Below are positions 1-9,503 of a stretch of 64,000 nucleotides of DNA, one piece after another; within the stretch, counting starts at the first letter, position 1; each line of letters begins with the position of its first letter. The notes below the pieces were generated by a model. The model made no database searches. It worked only from the letters and a program-made list of their open reading frames with translations, and was not told the DNA's origin. The translations under genes and the position numbers were made by a program. The stretch lies in the NCBI RefSeq assembly GCF_015864945.1, contig NZ_JADYWF010000001.1, positions 1,984,378-2,048,377 of the forward strand, given 5' to 3'. Source of the DNA: Salinibacterium sp. NG253. GTDB lineage: Bacteria; Actinomycetota; Actinomycetes; Actinomycetales; Microbacteriaceae.

Positions 1-24
1 ACCTATCCAGCGCGAAGGAGGCCG

Positions 25-1050
25 ATGATGGCGACCATTCATGACGTCGCACGCCACGCGGGTGTGTCTGCGGGAACGGTGAGCAACGTGCTCAACCGGC
101 CGGCCTATGTTGCCTCCTCCACGCGCGAACGGGTTCAGGCCTCAATCTCTGAGCTGGGGTACGTTCCGACCCCCAACGCCCGACGTTTTCCTGCCGGCCG
201 CCAGCGCACGCTGGGGCTCGCCTTGGCTGATCTATCCAACCCATTCTTTGTGGATATCGCACTCGGGGCAGAAGCGGAGGCCAAGTCCCTTGGCGTAGGC
301 GTGGTCATTACCCACAACGGCAACGATGTGGGTCGTGAGCACGACAACCTCAACCTCTTGGTTCAGCAACGTGTGCACGGCATCATGATTGCGCCCGTGC
401 AGGCTGACGACGTAGCACTCGACCGTTTCGATTCCCGCAACGTTCCATTGGTGTACGTCGACAGGGTCGCGGAACAGTCCAGCCGTTGCTGGGTTAAAAC
501 CGACGACTTTGCCGGCGGACGACTTGCTGGAGCACACCTAGTTTCTCTCGGACACCGCGATATCGCTTTCGTTGGGGACCTCGGCACTAACCCCCAGGTA
601 GATCGGCGTTTCGCCGGTTTTATGGAAGCACTGTCACCGGTCGGAATCGATCCTCGCCGCATCGTCGCGGACTCCTGGCAAATTCAGGATGGGCGGCAGG
701 CGGCCGCGAACCTTGCGATGCTTCCTGCCCGCTCACGTCCCACCGCGATCATGTGCGGCAACGACCTCCTTGCTCTTGGCGTGCTCGTAGAGTTCGCCCA
801 TCGCGGCATCCGGGTTCCGCAGGAGATCAGCATTATCGGATTCGATGACTTGGTGTGGGCCCAGGCAGCGACAGTCCCGCTCACTACGGTGCGCCAGCCG
901 CGAGAAGAGCTGGGGCGGCGTGCCGTTCGGATGCTTCTTGACGAAATTGACCGCGGCGAATCCCATACTCACCACCATGACTTGCTTGTCCCCGAATTGG
1001 TGGTGCGCGATTCAAGCGCGGCACCGCCATCGTCCCGTCTTTCGGCGTGA
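25..1050 (+). CDS. LacI-family transcriptional regulator
   Basis: This is a DNA-binding repressor of the LacI/GalR family, probably the local regulator of the sugar operon that follows 35 bases downstream. The N-terminus (about residues 3-50) carries the typical helix-turn-helix, beginning TIHDVARHAGVSAGTVSNVL, followed by a hinge and a periplasmic-binding-protein-like effector domain with the family pattern SIIGFDDL near residue 275. Length (341) is normal. A strong Shine-Dalgarno AAGGAGG lies at 15-21. Two adjacent ATG codons (25 and 28) could start it. The effector is not readable from sequence; L-rhamnose or L-rhamnulose is inferred only from the isomerase in the operon. Confidence 0.92.
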   Translation: MMATIHDVARHAGVSAGTVSNVLNRPAYVASSTRERVQASISELGYVPTPNARRFPAGRQRTLGLALADLSNPFFVDIALGAEAEAKSLGVGVVITHNGNDVGREHDNLNLLVQQRVHGIMIAPVQADDVALDRFDSRNVPLVYVDRVAEQSSRCWVKTDDFAGGRLAGAHLVSLGHRDIAFVGDLGTNPQVDRRFAGFMEALSPVGIDPRRIVADSWQIQDGRQAAANLAMLPARSRPTAIMCGNDLLALGVLVEFAHRGIRVPQEISIIGFDDLVWAQAATVPLTTVRQPREELGRRAVRMLLDEIDRGESHTHHHDLLVPELVVRDSSAAPPSSRLSA

Positions 1051-1085
1051 CGAACACACCATCAGACTCCGAGAAGGAATGAATT

Positions 1086-1859
1086 ATGGCTACCAACTGG
1101 CAACCCAGCCTCGTTACTGAGGACCTCGTCGCGCTCACTCGTACGCTCGGGGAGCCCGCCAAGGACCTCGTGATCCTCGCGGAGGGAAACACTTCGCAGT
1201 TGCTTGCAGATGGGCGTCTCGTTGTGAAGGCATCCGGCGTATATATGGCTCGCGCCGACGCAAATGATTTCGTGGTGACGGATGTGCAACCGCTCATCGA
1301 CCTCATGGATGATCCTGAGTCGACGCAGGAAGATCTGACAGTGCTGCTCGATGCCGGTGAGCACGATGGCGTTCGACGCCGCGGGTCCATTGAGACCCTC
1401 GTGCATGCTGCGGTGCAGTCGGTGCTCCCGGCAGCGTATGTCGCGCACACTCACCCCACTGCTGTGCTTGGTCTGCTCTCAAGCATTCATGCGGATACTG
1501 CTTTTGCGGAGTGGGTTTACACCGATGAAGCAGTCGTGATCGGCATTCCGCTCTTCGTTCCGTACGCTGCGCCGGGAATCGCTCTGGGGCGACTGTTCCT
1601 AGAACGTTTGCGAGACTACTTCGCTGAGCATGGCGCGCTACCGTCGGTCGTGCTGTTGGGCAACCACGGCATTGTCGCCATCGGAGGATCTGCGGATGCT
1701 GTTGAGGCAATCACCCTCATGACTGTTAAAGGCGCGCGAACCCGCGTGCAGGCGCTATCGGTTGGGGGAGTTTCCGGCCTCGGTAGCGAAGCTGTGGCGC
1801 ACTACTTTGAGCGCACGGACATGATTGAACGTCGCAAGAACCTCGCAGGCACCGTCTAA
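1086..1859 (+). CDS. Class II aldolase/adducin family protein (probable deoxy-ketose-1-phosphate aldolase)
   Basis: The protein belongs to the zinc-dependent class II aldolase family that includes L-fuculose- and L-rhamnulose-1-phosphate aldolases. The family phosphate-binding element appears as EGNTSQL near residue 35, the zinc histidines as HTHPT near residue 120, and a further conserved GNHGIVAIG near residue 193. Length 257 is slightly above the E. coli FucA size. The gene lies between a LacI regulator and an FGGY kinase, with L-rhamnose isomerase downstream, so cleavage of L-rhamnulose-1-phosphate to dihydroxyacetone phosphate and lactaldehyde is the likely reaction. Substrate assignment is inference. 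Confidence 0.85.
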   Translation: MATNWQPSLVTEDLVALTRTLGEPAKDLVILAEGNTSQLLADGRLVVKASGVYMARADANDFVVTDVQPLIDLMDDPESTQEDLTVLLDAGEHDGVRRRGSIETLVHAAVQSVLPAAYVAHTHPTAVLGLLSSIHADTAFAEWVYTDEAVVIGIPLFVPYAAPGIALGRLFLERLRDYFAEHGALPSVVLLGNHGIVAIGGSADAVEAITLMTVKGARTRVQALSVGGVSGLGSEAVAHYFERTDMIERRKNLAGTV

Positions 1860-1875
1860 TGTCACCGCTGAACGG

Positions 1876-3375
1876 GTGCTGACGGTGGCGGCGCTGTGGG
1901 TTGGTATTGACCTAGGAACCCAGAGTACAAAGGTGTCCATCGTTGATGATGACGGCGCTGTTGCGGCCTCGGCATCGTTACCTTTGGTCAGCCATCGCGA
2001 CGGCGAACGTCACGAACAAGATCCCGGAACGTGGGTCGCCCAAGCGGGTGCGGCACTTTCGGTAGCGATCGACTCGCTCGCCGCGAACTCAGTGCATCGT
2101 ATTGCCGGGGTGTCTATTTGCGCGACTTCCGGTACCGTCACCACGGTGGATTCCGCGGGGCGTCCCCAATCGCCGGGCATTATGTATGACGATGCTCGGG
2201 CAGGTTCGCTCGGGCAGGAAGCGAACGAGGCTGATCCTCAGCGGTGGGCTCGACTCGGCTATCGCATCCAACCCACGTGGGCACTCCCGAAGATTGCGTG
2301 GCTTGCGCGCAACGGCATGCTTCCTGAGGGTCGATGGGTTGCCCATCAGGCCGATGTGCTCGCAGCGGCTATGGTCGGAACACGGGTGTCTTCTGACTGG
2401 AGCCACTCGCTGAAATCGGGCTACGACCTAGGTGAGTTGGAATGGCCCGTTGGCGCTCTCACCACCTTGGGAGTCGCTCCGGCGAAGTTGCCAGAGGTCG
2501 TCGCCCCTGGCACCGAACTTGGACAGTCGAGTGAGCGCTGGGCAGAACTCACCGGGCTTCCGGCTGGCACCCCGATCTTTGCCGGTATGACAGATGGGTG
2601 TGCCGCCCAGCTCGGCGCCGCCACTCTCGGCCTTGGTGACTGGCACACAGTGATCGGTACAACGATGGTGCTCAAGGGAGTAACGGATCGCATCATCATT
2701 GACGACGCCGGCGCGGTCTACTCCCATCGCGCCCCTCATGACGGGCTGTGGTTTCCGGGCGGTGCTTCCAGCGTCGGCGCTGGGGCGATCACGGAGGCGC
2801 TTCCGTCGATTGATCTCGCTGGAGTGTCTCAGCGCCTTAGCGCTTTAGGTGATCAACTTCCCACGATACCCACGAGTTATCCTCTTGCCGGGGTCGGTGA
2901 GCGGTTTCCGCTGATTCGCCCGGACGCTCGTGGTTTTGTGACGATCTCAGGAGTCGATTACAGCCTCAAAGAAGCCGCAACGCGCGAGGATCCCGACCTG
3001 CTAGCTGCAGCGATCATGCTCGGTGTCGCGTGCGTTGAGCGGCTCAGTTTCGCGACGATGGCCCACGCGGGCGCTGCCGTTGATGGAACGTTGAGTTCAT
3101 CAGGTGGCGGCACGAAGAACAGATGGTGGACGCAGTTGCGCGCCGACTTGCTCGGCCGCAGCATCACCATCCCGCGGTCATCGGAGGGTTCGATCGGAAT
3201 GGCAATTCTTGCGGCATGGGCCGGAACGGCGAACGCCGTATTGCCCGAAACCGCGTCGCGTATGTCCATTGTGGGCAGCGTTGTCGAACCGCGGTCCGAA
3301 CATGGGACGCAATGGAACGATCGCTATGACGAGTTCGTTGCTGAACTTGTCTCGAAAGAGTGGATAACCGTATGA
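1876..3375 (+). CDS. FGGY-family carbohydrate kinase (xylulokinase-like; possible L-rhamnulokinase)
   Basis: This is a sugar kinase of the FGGY family. The N-terminal phosphate-binding motif GIDLGTQSTKV sits about ten residues in, the sequence GMTDGCAAQ lies mid-protein, and the C-terminal nucleotide-binding motif SSGGGTKN is followed by a long helix. The sequence looks xylulokinase-like, but its place between an aldolase and L-rhamnose isomerase points to ketose phosphorylation in rhamnose breakdown. The start is uncertain: no ATG is in frame, and GTG codons at 1876 and 1885 are both plausible just after the aldolase stop. The end overlaps the next gene by four bases (ATGA). Confidence 0.86.
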   Translation: MLTVAALWVGIDLGTQSTKVSIVDDDGAVAASASLPLVSHRDGERHEQDPGTWVAQAGAALSVAIDSLAANSVHRIAGVSICATSGTVTTVDSAGRPQSPGIMYDDARAGSLGQEANEADPQRWARLGYRIQPTWALPKIAWLARNGMLPEGRWVAHQADVLAAAMVGTRVSSDWSHSLKSGYDLGELEWPVGALTTLGVAPAKLPEVVAPGTELGQSSERWAELTGLPAGTPIFAGMTDGCAAQLGAATLGLGDWHTVIGTTMVLKGVTDRIIIDDAGAVYSHRAPHDGLWFPGGASSVGAGAITEALPSIDLAGVSQRLSALGDQLPTIPTSYPLAGVGERFPLIRPDARGFVTISGVDYSLKEAATREDPDLLAAAIMLGVACVERLSFATMAHAGAAVDGTLSSSGGGTKNRWWTQLRADLLGRSITIPRSSEGSIGMAILAAWAGTANAVLPETASRMSIVGSVVEPRSEHGTQWNDRYDEFVAELVSKEWITV

Positions 3376-4025
3376 CCACCCTCTTGCTCGCGCGCCACGG
3401 CGAAACAGCTTGGCATGCCGAAAACCGCTACGCCGGGAGCACGGATGTTGCGCTCACCGAGCTCGGCCTCTCTCAAGGTGAGCAACTGGGGCGCTGGGCA
3501 AGAACGCAGTCCATCGATGCCGTCTACGCCTCTGATCTTTCTCGTGCGGTAATCACGGCGACGCCGGCAGCCACCGCGCTCGGATTGCCTCTCAGGATTG
3601 AACCTGCGCTGCGCGAAGTACATTTCGGTCGCGGAGAGGGCCTCACTTCCGCTGAAATGCGTGTCACATTTCCGGATGAGGCAGCACTCTTCGTTGCCCA
3701 CCCTGGCACCGCCCCGCTGCCCGAGGGGGAGTCGGGGAAGGACGCCGTTGCTCGTGCGTGGGGTGCGCTTGAGAGCATCACCGCGCGGCATCCTGACGGC
3801 ACCCTGCTTGTCGTCATGCACTCCACACTGATGAGGCTCATCCTGTGTCGCTCGCTCGGGATTCCGCTCGACAGGTACCGCACGACATTCCCGTCGGTAG
3901 CGAACGTAGCGATCACCACGGTCGCATGGAACGCCGACGCCGATGACAGCGCCGACTTCAACGGGCCAGCACTTCTTGGATACAACGTTCCTACCGCTCC
4001 AACATCTCCTCCAGAAACTAACTGA
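3372..4025 (+). CDS. Histidine phosphatase family protein (phosphoglycerate mutase-like)
   Basis: The protein is a histidine phosphatase with the catalytic RHGET motif at about residues 8-12, where the histidine is phosphorylated, and a second histidine in VVMHSTLMR near residue 150. Length (217) fits cofactor-dependent phosphatases such as CobC/PhoE types rather than glycolytic mutase. Its ATG overlaps the kinase stop, so it is translated with the sugar kinase. A role in dephosphorylating an intermediate or relieving sugar-phosphate stress is possible; the true substrate is unknown. Confidence 0.88.
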   Translation: MTTLLLARHGETAWHAENRYAGSTDVALTELGLSQGEQLGRWARTQSIDAVYASDLSRAVITATPAATALGLPLRIEPALREVHFGRGEGLTSAEMRVTFPDEAALFVAHPGTAPLPEGESGKDAVARAWGALESITARHPDGTLLVVMHSTLMRLILCRSLGIPLDRYRTTFPSVANVAITTVAWNADADDSADFNGPALLGYNVPTAPTSPPETN

Positions 4026-4078
4026 ACTCACAACTCAACCCACGAATTCACCAGCGTTAACGAAGACAGGAAGACATC

Positions 4079-5245
4079 ATGACCGGTTTCGCTCAGATCG
4101 AATCATTGCTCGCCCAGCAGGCTATTGAACTGCCATCGTGGGCTTTCGGCAACTCAGGAACGCGTTTCAAAGTGTTCGGTACGCCCGGAACTCCGCGCAC
4201 CCCAGAAGAGAAGATTGCGGATGCAGCGCAAGTCAATAAGTTCACGGCGCTGTCCCCGTCTGTTGCTCTGCACATCCCGTGGGACAGGGTTGATGACTAT
4301 GAGGCGCTCGGTGCCTTTGCGAACGAGCACGGTGTTGCTCTCGGCACGGTGAACAGCAATACTTTTCAGGATGACGACTACAAGTTCGGGTCGCTCACGC
4401 ATGTCGATCCGACGATTCGCCAGAAGGCGATCGACCATCACTTCGAGTGCATCGACATCATGGGTCACACTGGTTCTCGCGACCTGAAGATTTGGCTTGC
4501 GGATGGCTCGAACTATCCCGGCCAGGTCGACCTCCGTGGCCGTCAAGATCGCCTTGCCGACTCGTTGCGGCAGATCTATGACCGCTTGAGCGGTGAGCAG
4601 CGGATGGTGCTTGAGTACAAGTTCTTCGAGCCCGCTTTTTATCACACTGATGTTCCCGACTGGGGTACCTCATACGCTCAAGTATCTGCGCTCGGAGAGC
4701 GTGCGCTGGTCTGCCTCGATACGGGTCACCATGCTCCGGGCACCAATATCGAGTTCATCGTGATGCAGCTGCTGCGCCTCGGCAAGCTGGGGTCTTTCGA
4801 TTTCAATTCGCGTTTTTATGCCGATGACGACCTCATCGTCGGCGCTGCTGATCCCTTTCAGCTGTTCCGCATCATGTTCGAAGTGGTGCGCGGCGGTGGC
4901 TACGGCGCCGACAGCGACGTCGCTTTCATGCTCGACCAGTGCCACAACGTTGAAGACAAGATTCCGGGCCAGATCCGCTCGGTGCTCAACGTTCAAGAAA
5001 TGACGGCAAGGGCGCTTCTTATCGACAGGGATGCTCTCGCTGCAGCCGAGATCGCTGGCGATGTGCTCGGGGCCAACGCTGTCATGATGGATGCTTTTTA
5101 CACTGACGTGCGCGGCGACCTCGCTGCGTGGCGAGAGTCGCGCGGGCTTGCGGCCGATCCTATGCAGGCGTACGCGGCATCCGGGTATCAGCAGAAGATT
5201 GCGACAGAGCGGGTGGGCGGCGTCCAAGCAGGGTGGGGCGCCTAA
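4079..5245 (+). CDS. rhaI: L-rhamnose isomerase (RhaI type)
   Basis: This is a TIM-barrel sugar isomerase of the L-rhamnose isomerase group first known from Pseudomonas stutzeri, converting L-rhamnose to L-rhamnulose. Metal-ligand segments are visible in order: LEYKFFEP (Glu), CLDTGHH (Asp and His) and SFDFNSRFYADDDL (Asp ligands). Length 388 is close to the family norm of about 400-430. It is the last gene of the operon and the main reason for assigning the cluster to rhamnose. The ATG is preceded by AGGAAG about six bases upstream. The end lies 24 bases from the convergent dehydrogenase gene. Confidence 0.87.
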   Translation: MTGFAQIESLLAQQAIELPSWAFGNSGTRFKVFGTPGTPRTPEEKIADAAQVNKFTALSPSVALHIPWDRVDDYEALGAFANEHGVALGTVNSNTFQDDDYKFGSLTHVDPTIRQKAIDHHFECIDIMGHTGSRDLKIWLADGSNYPGQVDLRGRQDRLADSLRQIYDRLSGEQRMVLEYKFFEPAFYHTDVPDWGTSYAQVSALGERALVCLDTGHHAPGTNIEFIVMQLLRLGKLGSFDFNSRFYADDDLIVGAADPFQLFRIMFEVVRGGGYGADSDVAFMLDQCHNVEDKIPGQIRSVLNVQEMTARALLIDRDALAAAEIAGDVLGANAVMMDAFYTDVRGDLAAWRESRGLAADPMQAYAASGYQQKIATERVGGVQAGWGA

Positions 5246-5269
5246 GCAACGGCTGCATTCCCGACACCG

Positions 5270-6187
5270 CTAGCGCCCCTCAATCACCACATGAGCGAGC
5301 GGCTCACCAGCGACGAGCCGACGCGCTTGCTCGCGCATGACGGCATCCACTCGGGCGTGCATGGCTGAGGTTGCGCCGCCGATGTGCGGGGTGATCGTCA
5401 CGCCGGGGATCGTCCAGAGCGGGTGGTCGCTCGGCAGCGGTTCCGGCTCGGTGACGTCGAGTGCTGCTCGAACGTGACCGGCGGATGCCGCAGCCACGAG
5501 AGCATCGGTGTCGACGATCTTTCCGCGAGACACGTTCACGAGCAGCGCACCGAGTTTCATCGCCTCGAGGAAGGCGGCGTCCACGAGCCCCGTGGTGTCG
5601 TCGCTGAGGGGCACGGCGATTGCCACGATGTCGGCTTTGGCGAGCAGCGCAGGCAGGGCATCCATTGATTGCACGGCGCCGCGGGCATCGCTGCGGTTGG
5701 TGCGGGCGACGCGCACAACGTTGGCGTCGAAGGGGGCAAGCTTGTCGGCGATCTGGTTGCCGACGCCACCGGCGCCCACGATGACGACGGTCTTGCCGGC
5801 GACACCGGGCTGCTCGTGCTGGTCCCAGGTGCCGGTCTGTTGGTGAGCGAAGTGCTGAGGAAAGCCGCGCTGCTCGGAGATGATCATGCCGACCGCGAGC
5901 TCGGCGGTGGAGGCTTCGTGCACGCCAATGGCGTTGCAGTAGGTGATGCCCGCGGGCAGACGGCTTTCGACGCCGTCATAACCGAGAGATTGCGACTGGA
6001 GGGCTGCGACATCCATTCCGGCAAATGATGCGAGACCGCCACTCGCGCCGAGGTAGCCGAGGAGCGCGAGGTCGACGTGCACCGGGGGAGCGCCGTCGGC
6101 TGGACCCCAGAGGATGACGTTAACGTCGGGCAATTGCGGCGCCAACCTGTCGTGAATCTGCTGGTCGGGAAGGGCGATTGTGATCAT
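5270..6187 (-). CDS. D-isomer-specific 2-hydroxyacid dehydrogenase
   Basis: This is an NAD(P)-dependent dehydrogenase or reductase of 2-hydroxy/2-keto acids. The Rossmann motif GAGGVGNQIADKL lies mid-protein, the active-site arginine is in VNVSRGKIVD, the conserved glutamate region is EPEPLPSDHPLW, and the catalytic histidine is in TPHIGG near the C-terminus. Length 305 is typical. The chosen ATG at 6187 has AGGAGA about nine bases upstream; a longer reading frame to 6226 lacks support. The gene is convergent with rhaI. Substrate (glyoxylate, hydroxypyruvate, phosphoglycerate) cannot be told. Confidence 0.88.
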   Translation of the reverse strand: MITIALPDQQIHDRLAPQLPDVNVILWGPADGAPPVHVDLALLGYLGASGGLASFAGMDVAALQSQSLGYDGVESRLPAGITYCNAIGVHEASTAELAVGMIISEQRGFPQHFAHQQTGTWDQHEQPGVAGKTVVIVGAGGVGNQIADKLAPFDANVVRVARTNRSDARGAVQSMDALPALLAKADIVAIAVPLSDDTTGLVDAAFLEAMKLGALLVNVSRGKIVDTDALVAAASAGHVRAALDVTEPEPLPSDHPLWTIPGVTITPHIGGATSAMHARVDAVMREQARRLVAGEPLAHVVIEGR

Positions 6188-6316
6188 GGCGCAGGTCTCC
6201 TGAGTGTGGCGTCGGGCGGCGATCATTCCAGCATGCCTTATGGAAGGTTATTCAAGTCGTAACGCCCTGCCACTATGCTGGCGGCCACATCATTGGTCGA
6301 GGCGGGGAGGCAGGTC

Positions 6317-8887
6317 ATGGCACGGTGGCCGGTTCTGCCCCGTGAAAGTGAGCGGGATGCTGTGCTTGCGGCCCTTCGCGGCCCTCGACCGCGTTCGGTG
6401 ATGTTGCGCGGCCCGAGTGGCGTTGGCAAGACCACATTGGGCGCCCACATCTCTCACGCTCTGCGCGCCGATGGACGCACTGTGGTGCCCGTGATCGGTC
6501 TCGCTGAGCTCGTGGATGTTCCCCTCGGCGCCCTCGCCCCGGTGCTCGCCAGCTCGGGCAGGCACGATCTCGAGAGCGTGAGCGACCGCGTTCAAGCTCT
6601 CGTCGGTGTGGTTGGCGAGAACCCGCAGAAGTTTGTGCTCGTCATCGATGATGCTCCACTCCTCGATGCCGTTTCGGCGAGCGTGCTCTATCAACTGGTA
6701 CGTGTCTTCGGCGTCACGACGCTGCTGACCGCCCGGGATTCGCACGAGCTCGATGGCCCCATCGCGCGACTGCTGCACGAAAACCTCATCGACATCGTTG
6801 AGCTCGAAGGGTTGAGCCTCGAACACAGCCAGTCGATCCTCCAGCAGTATTTGGGCGGAACACTGCGCCCCGAGAGCCTGCGCGGTCTCTTCGAGGCGAG
6901 CCGCGGCAACCCGCTGATGCTGCGCGAACTCATTTTTGCCGCGGCGCGAGCGGGTGGCATCCACAGCGGTGATTTTGGGGTTGAAGTGTCGATCGCGACG
7001 CTGCCGAAGCATGTGCGCGCAACGATTGCCGATCGCGTTCAGCAGCTCACAACCGCGCAGCGTCGTCTGGCTCAGCTCATTGCGATCGCGCAGCCGATTC
7101 CCCGCGCGGCCATGAGGGCCGAGGAGGCGGATGCGCTTGCCTTCCTCACGAGCGAGGGCATTGTCGAAGACGCTGGTGACGAAACGACACCTCTTCTGCG
7201 GCTTGCGCATCCTCTCTTTGCCGAGGCGCTCACGATCGAGCTGACGCAGGACGCACGCGCAGAGTTGGTCAAGGAGATCGCGGGTCGACTGATTCCGATG
7301 GGCGATCAGCAACTGCGATTCACGGCAACGGTGTTGCTCATCTCGACGGATGCCGTGATCAGCAACGACGATTTGGATTGGGCGGCGAGCTACGCCCATG
7401 CCGCCGGCGACCATGCTGTTGCAGCATCGCTCGCAGAACGCGCCCAACTCAGTGAGCGACGGTTCGCGCCCGAGCTGGTGCTCGCGAGTGCGCTCTCGGC
7501 TCTGGCCCAGTCCGACCGGGCGTCCGCAGTGTTCGAGTCGGCGATTGGTCTCTCCGGCGATGACGAACAGCGGGCTATTGCCCTCGCCCGCTGGGGTCAG
7601 CACATGGTTTATCGCCTCTCTCGACCCTCGGATGCTGTCGACCGGGTGACGTGCGAATTGTCGCGAATGGATGCTCGCGCTCAGCCGGTGCTGCGTCCGG
7701 AACTGGCCAAGTGGCAACTCATGACGGGAGACGCTCAAGCTCTCGCCGAGGTCGCCGACCCGGTCTCTCCCGAGGGCGGGCTCGGCGCCGTGAACGCGGG
7801 ACTCACCGCGGCAATGATCGCGACGATGGCGGGCAATCCCGCCGATGCGTTTGCCGCCATTCTGCAGACCCGGCCTCTCGCCAACGCTTTCCGCTTTGAA
7901 GCGCCGTTCGCGAGCTCGCTTCTCGATCTCTCCGAGTTCTTGGCGCTCGTTGCCTCAGCCGAGATCGGCCGCGCCCGCGATTTCGCAACCCAGCGCCGCC
8001 TCGACCGGTTCGCAGATTCTGCCGGGGTATGGTCGTACGCGCTGGCCATTGTGCGCCTTCACGAGGGGCGGTTGAGTGACGCCCAATCGCTCGCCACTCT
8101 GGCAGTTGAACAGTTGAAGTGGCGCGACTTCACCGGGTTGCTGGGCACCGCGATTGCCTTGCACGCCACCGTCGACGCCCAGTTGGGTGAGCCAGAAACA
8201 GCCCGAGAACTGCTCTCCGAAATCACCCCAGAGCATGCTGGCGACGCCAAAGTCATTCTGCAGCGCGCCGAGTGCGAGGCCTGGTTGTTGGCGGCCGAGG
8301 GGCGCACCGACGAAGCGGCCGGCGTGATCGTCGCGGCTGCCGCCGAGGGCATCATCCTCGGTCACTTCTTGCTGAGTGCCCTCACTCTTACTGTGGCGAT
8401 TCGGGTGGGGCATCCCGCTGTCGCGCGCGAGCAGCTGGAACTGCTGACGCACCTCTCGCCTTCGCCGCTGGTGGCCAGCATCCGCGACTGGGCAGAGGTG
8501 GCAGCCGAAGCGGATGTCGCCCGCCTCTGTGTGCTCGCTCCCGCTCTTGCCTCCGCGGGATTAGCTGCGCTCGCGGTCGATGGCCTTCTCGCGGGTGCGC
8601 GCACCGCGGCGAAGGCCGACCGGCGCGAGTTGGAGCGCAAAGCAACGTTGCTCGCCCGCCGCCTCGCGGCCGACATGGATCAGGTGCCGGGGGAGTCTCA
8701 CGCCGCCGAGCTCACTGAGCGAGAATGGACAATTGCCCGGGCTGCTGCTGGCCGCAAACGCAGTCGCGAAATAGGCCAGCAGCTCGGGTTGTCTGTCAGA
8801 ACCGTTGATAACCATTTGGCTCGCATTTATCGCAAGCTGGGCGTCAAGGGTCGGGTTGAGCTGGAAGAGGTTCTTGCCGAGCTGTAG
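6317..8887 (+). CDS. Large ATP-binding LuxR-family transcriptional regulator (LAL type)
   Basis: The protein is an 856-residue regulator with an N-terminal STAND-like NTPase (Walker A GPSGVGKTT near residue 33; Walker B-like FVLVIDDAPLL near residue 110), a long alpha-helical, TPR-like central region rich in alanine and leucine, and a C-terminal LuxR helix-turn-helix in the last 65 residues (LTEREWTIARAAAGRKRSRE, then a recognition helix with VRTVDNHLARIYRKLGV). The ATG at 6317 is preceded by GGGGAGG six bases upstream, better than the upstream ATG at 6275. It is divergent from the dehydrogenase; a shared control region of about 130 bases separates them. Confidence 0.88.
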   Translation: MARWPVLPRESERDAVLAALRGPRPRSVMLRGPSGVGKTTLGAHISHALRADGRTVVPVIGLAELVDVPLGALAPVLASSGRHDLESVSDRVQALVGVVGENPQKFVLVIDDAPLLDAVSASVLYQLVRVFGVTTLLTARDSHELDGPIARLLHENLIDIVELEGLSLEHSQSILQQYLGGTLRPESLRGLFEASRGNPLMLRELIFAAARAGGIHSGDFGVEVSIATLPKHVRATIADRVQQLTTAQRRLAQLIAIAQPIPRAAMRAEEADALAFLTSEGIVEDAGDETTPLLRLAHPLFAEALTIELTQDARAELVKEIAGRLIPMGDQQLRFTATVLLISTDAVISNDDLDWAASYAHAAGDHAVAASLAERAQLSERRFAPELVLASALSALAQSDRASAVFESAIGLSGDDEQRAIALARWGQHMVYRLSRPSDAVDRVTCELSRMDARAQPVLRPELAKWQLMTGDAQALAEVADPVSPEGGLGAVNAGLTAAMIATMAGNPADAFAAILQTRPLANAFRFEAPFASSLLDLSEFLALVASAEIGRARDFATQRRLDRFADSAGVWSYALAIVRLHEGRLSDAQSLATLAVEQLKWRDFTGLLGTAIALHATVDAQLGEPETARELLSEITPEHAGDAKVILQRAECEAWLLAAEGRTDEAAGVIVAAAAEGIILGHFLLSALTLTVAIRVGHPAVAREQLELLTHLSPSPLVASIRDWAEVAAEADVARLCVLAPALASAGLAALAVDGLLAGARTAAKADRRELERKATLLARRLAADMDQVPGESHAAELTEREWTIARAAAGRKRSREIGQQLGLSVRTVDNHLARIYRKLGVKGRVELEEVLAEL

Positions 8888-8917
8888 CTGTAGCTGCGGC
8901 GAGAACGCGGCGGGTCG

Positions 8918-9409
8918 TTACCCCTCGTTTGCAGACACGATCATGTTCACGATCGTGCCGTCTTCTTCGGTGGTTCCCCAGGAATATTGAATGATCCAGT
9001 TGTCGTTTTGCAGACCGTAGAGGAATCCCTCGTCGCCGAGAGAGATTTCGGACACCATTTCAAAGCCGCTGGAAATGAGCTCGTCGTAGCCGGCTTGCGC
9101 GCCCGCTTCATCTCCCACGTTGATGGTGGCGCTGTAGCCATCGTCGATGCCGAGCGAGAAGAGAATGTCGCCGTCCGGTGCGGGTACTTCTGCAGGCCAC
9201 GACTTCGGCAGCGAGCCTCCCGTGCCGTCGCCATCGACATCCACGTCGACACCGGTTGCGCCCTCAATCGCGTTTTCAACGGTGTTCTCGATGAGGTTGT
9301 CAGTGAAGTCCTCAAGCGGGTTGCCGAAGCAGCCGGAGAGGGAGACGGAGAGCCCTGCCGCAAGGGAGATGGCGATGGCGCTTTTCAGCGCGCGCTGTGA
9401 AGTGATCAT
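8918..9409 (-). CDS. Hypothetical lipoprotein
   Basis: A 163-residue protein with an N-terminal signal peptide and lipobox LSGC at about residues 24-27, so it should be lipid-anchored on the outer face of the membrane. A short acidic, glycine-rich linker (VDVDVDGDGTGG) leads to a compact domain of about 100 residues. I recognise no family with certainty. It is convergent with the LuxR gene and has no evident functional partner nearby. Confidence 0.8.
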   Translation of the reverse strand: MITSQRALKSAIAISLAAGLSVSLSGCFGNPLEDFTDNLIENTVENAIEGATGVDVDVDGDGTGGSLPKSWPAEVPAPDGDILFSLGIDDGYSATINVGDEAGAQAGYDELISSGFEMVSEISLGDEGFLYGLQNDNWIIQYSWGTTEEDGTIVNMIVSANEG

Positions 9410-9503
9410 GCGCCAAGTAAACTCCTCGGCCGTGCTCGGGCGCGTGAGTAGAAACTACCTATCTCTGAGTAACAGGCTCAGGCTCGGCGGGTAACGTGGA
9501 GCC

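Noticed and set aside
6290-7738. 482-codon minus-strand frame opposite the LuxR-type regulator
   Set aside because: Shadow frame; the plus strand has Walker and helix-turn-helix motifs.
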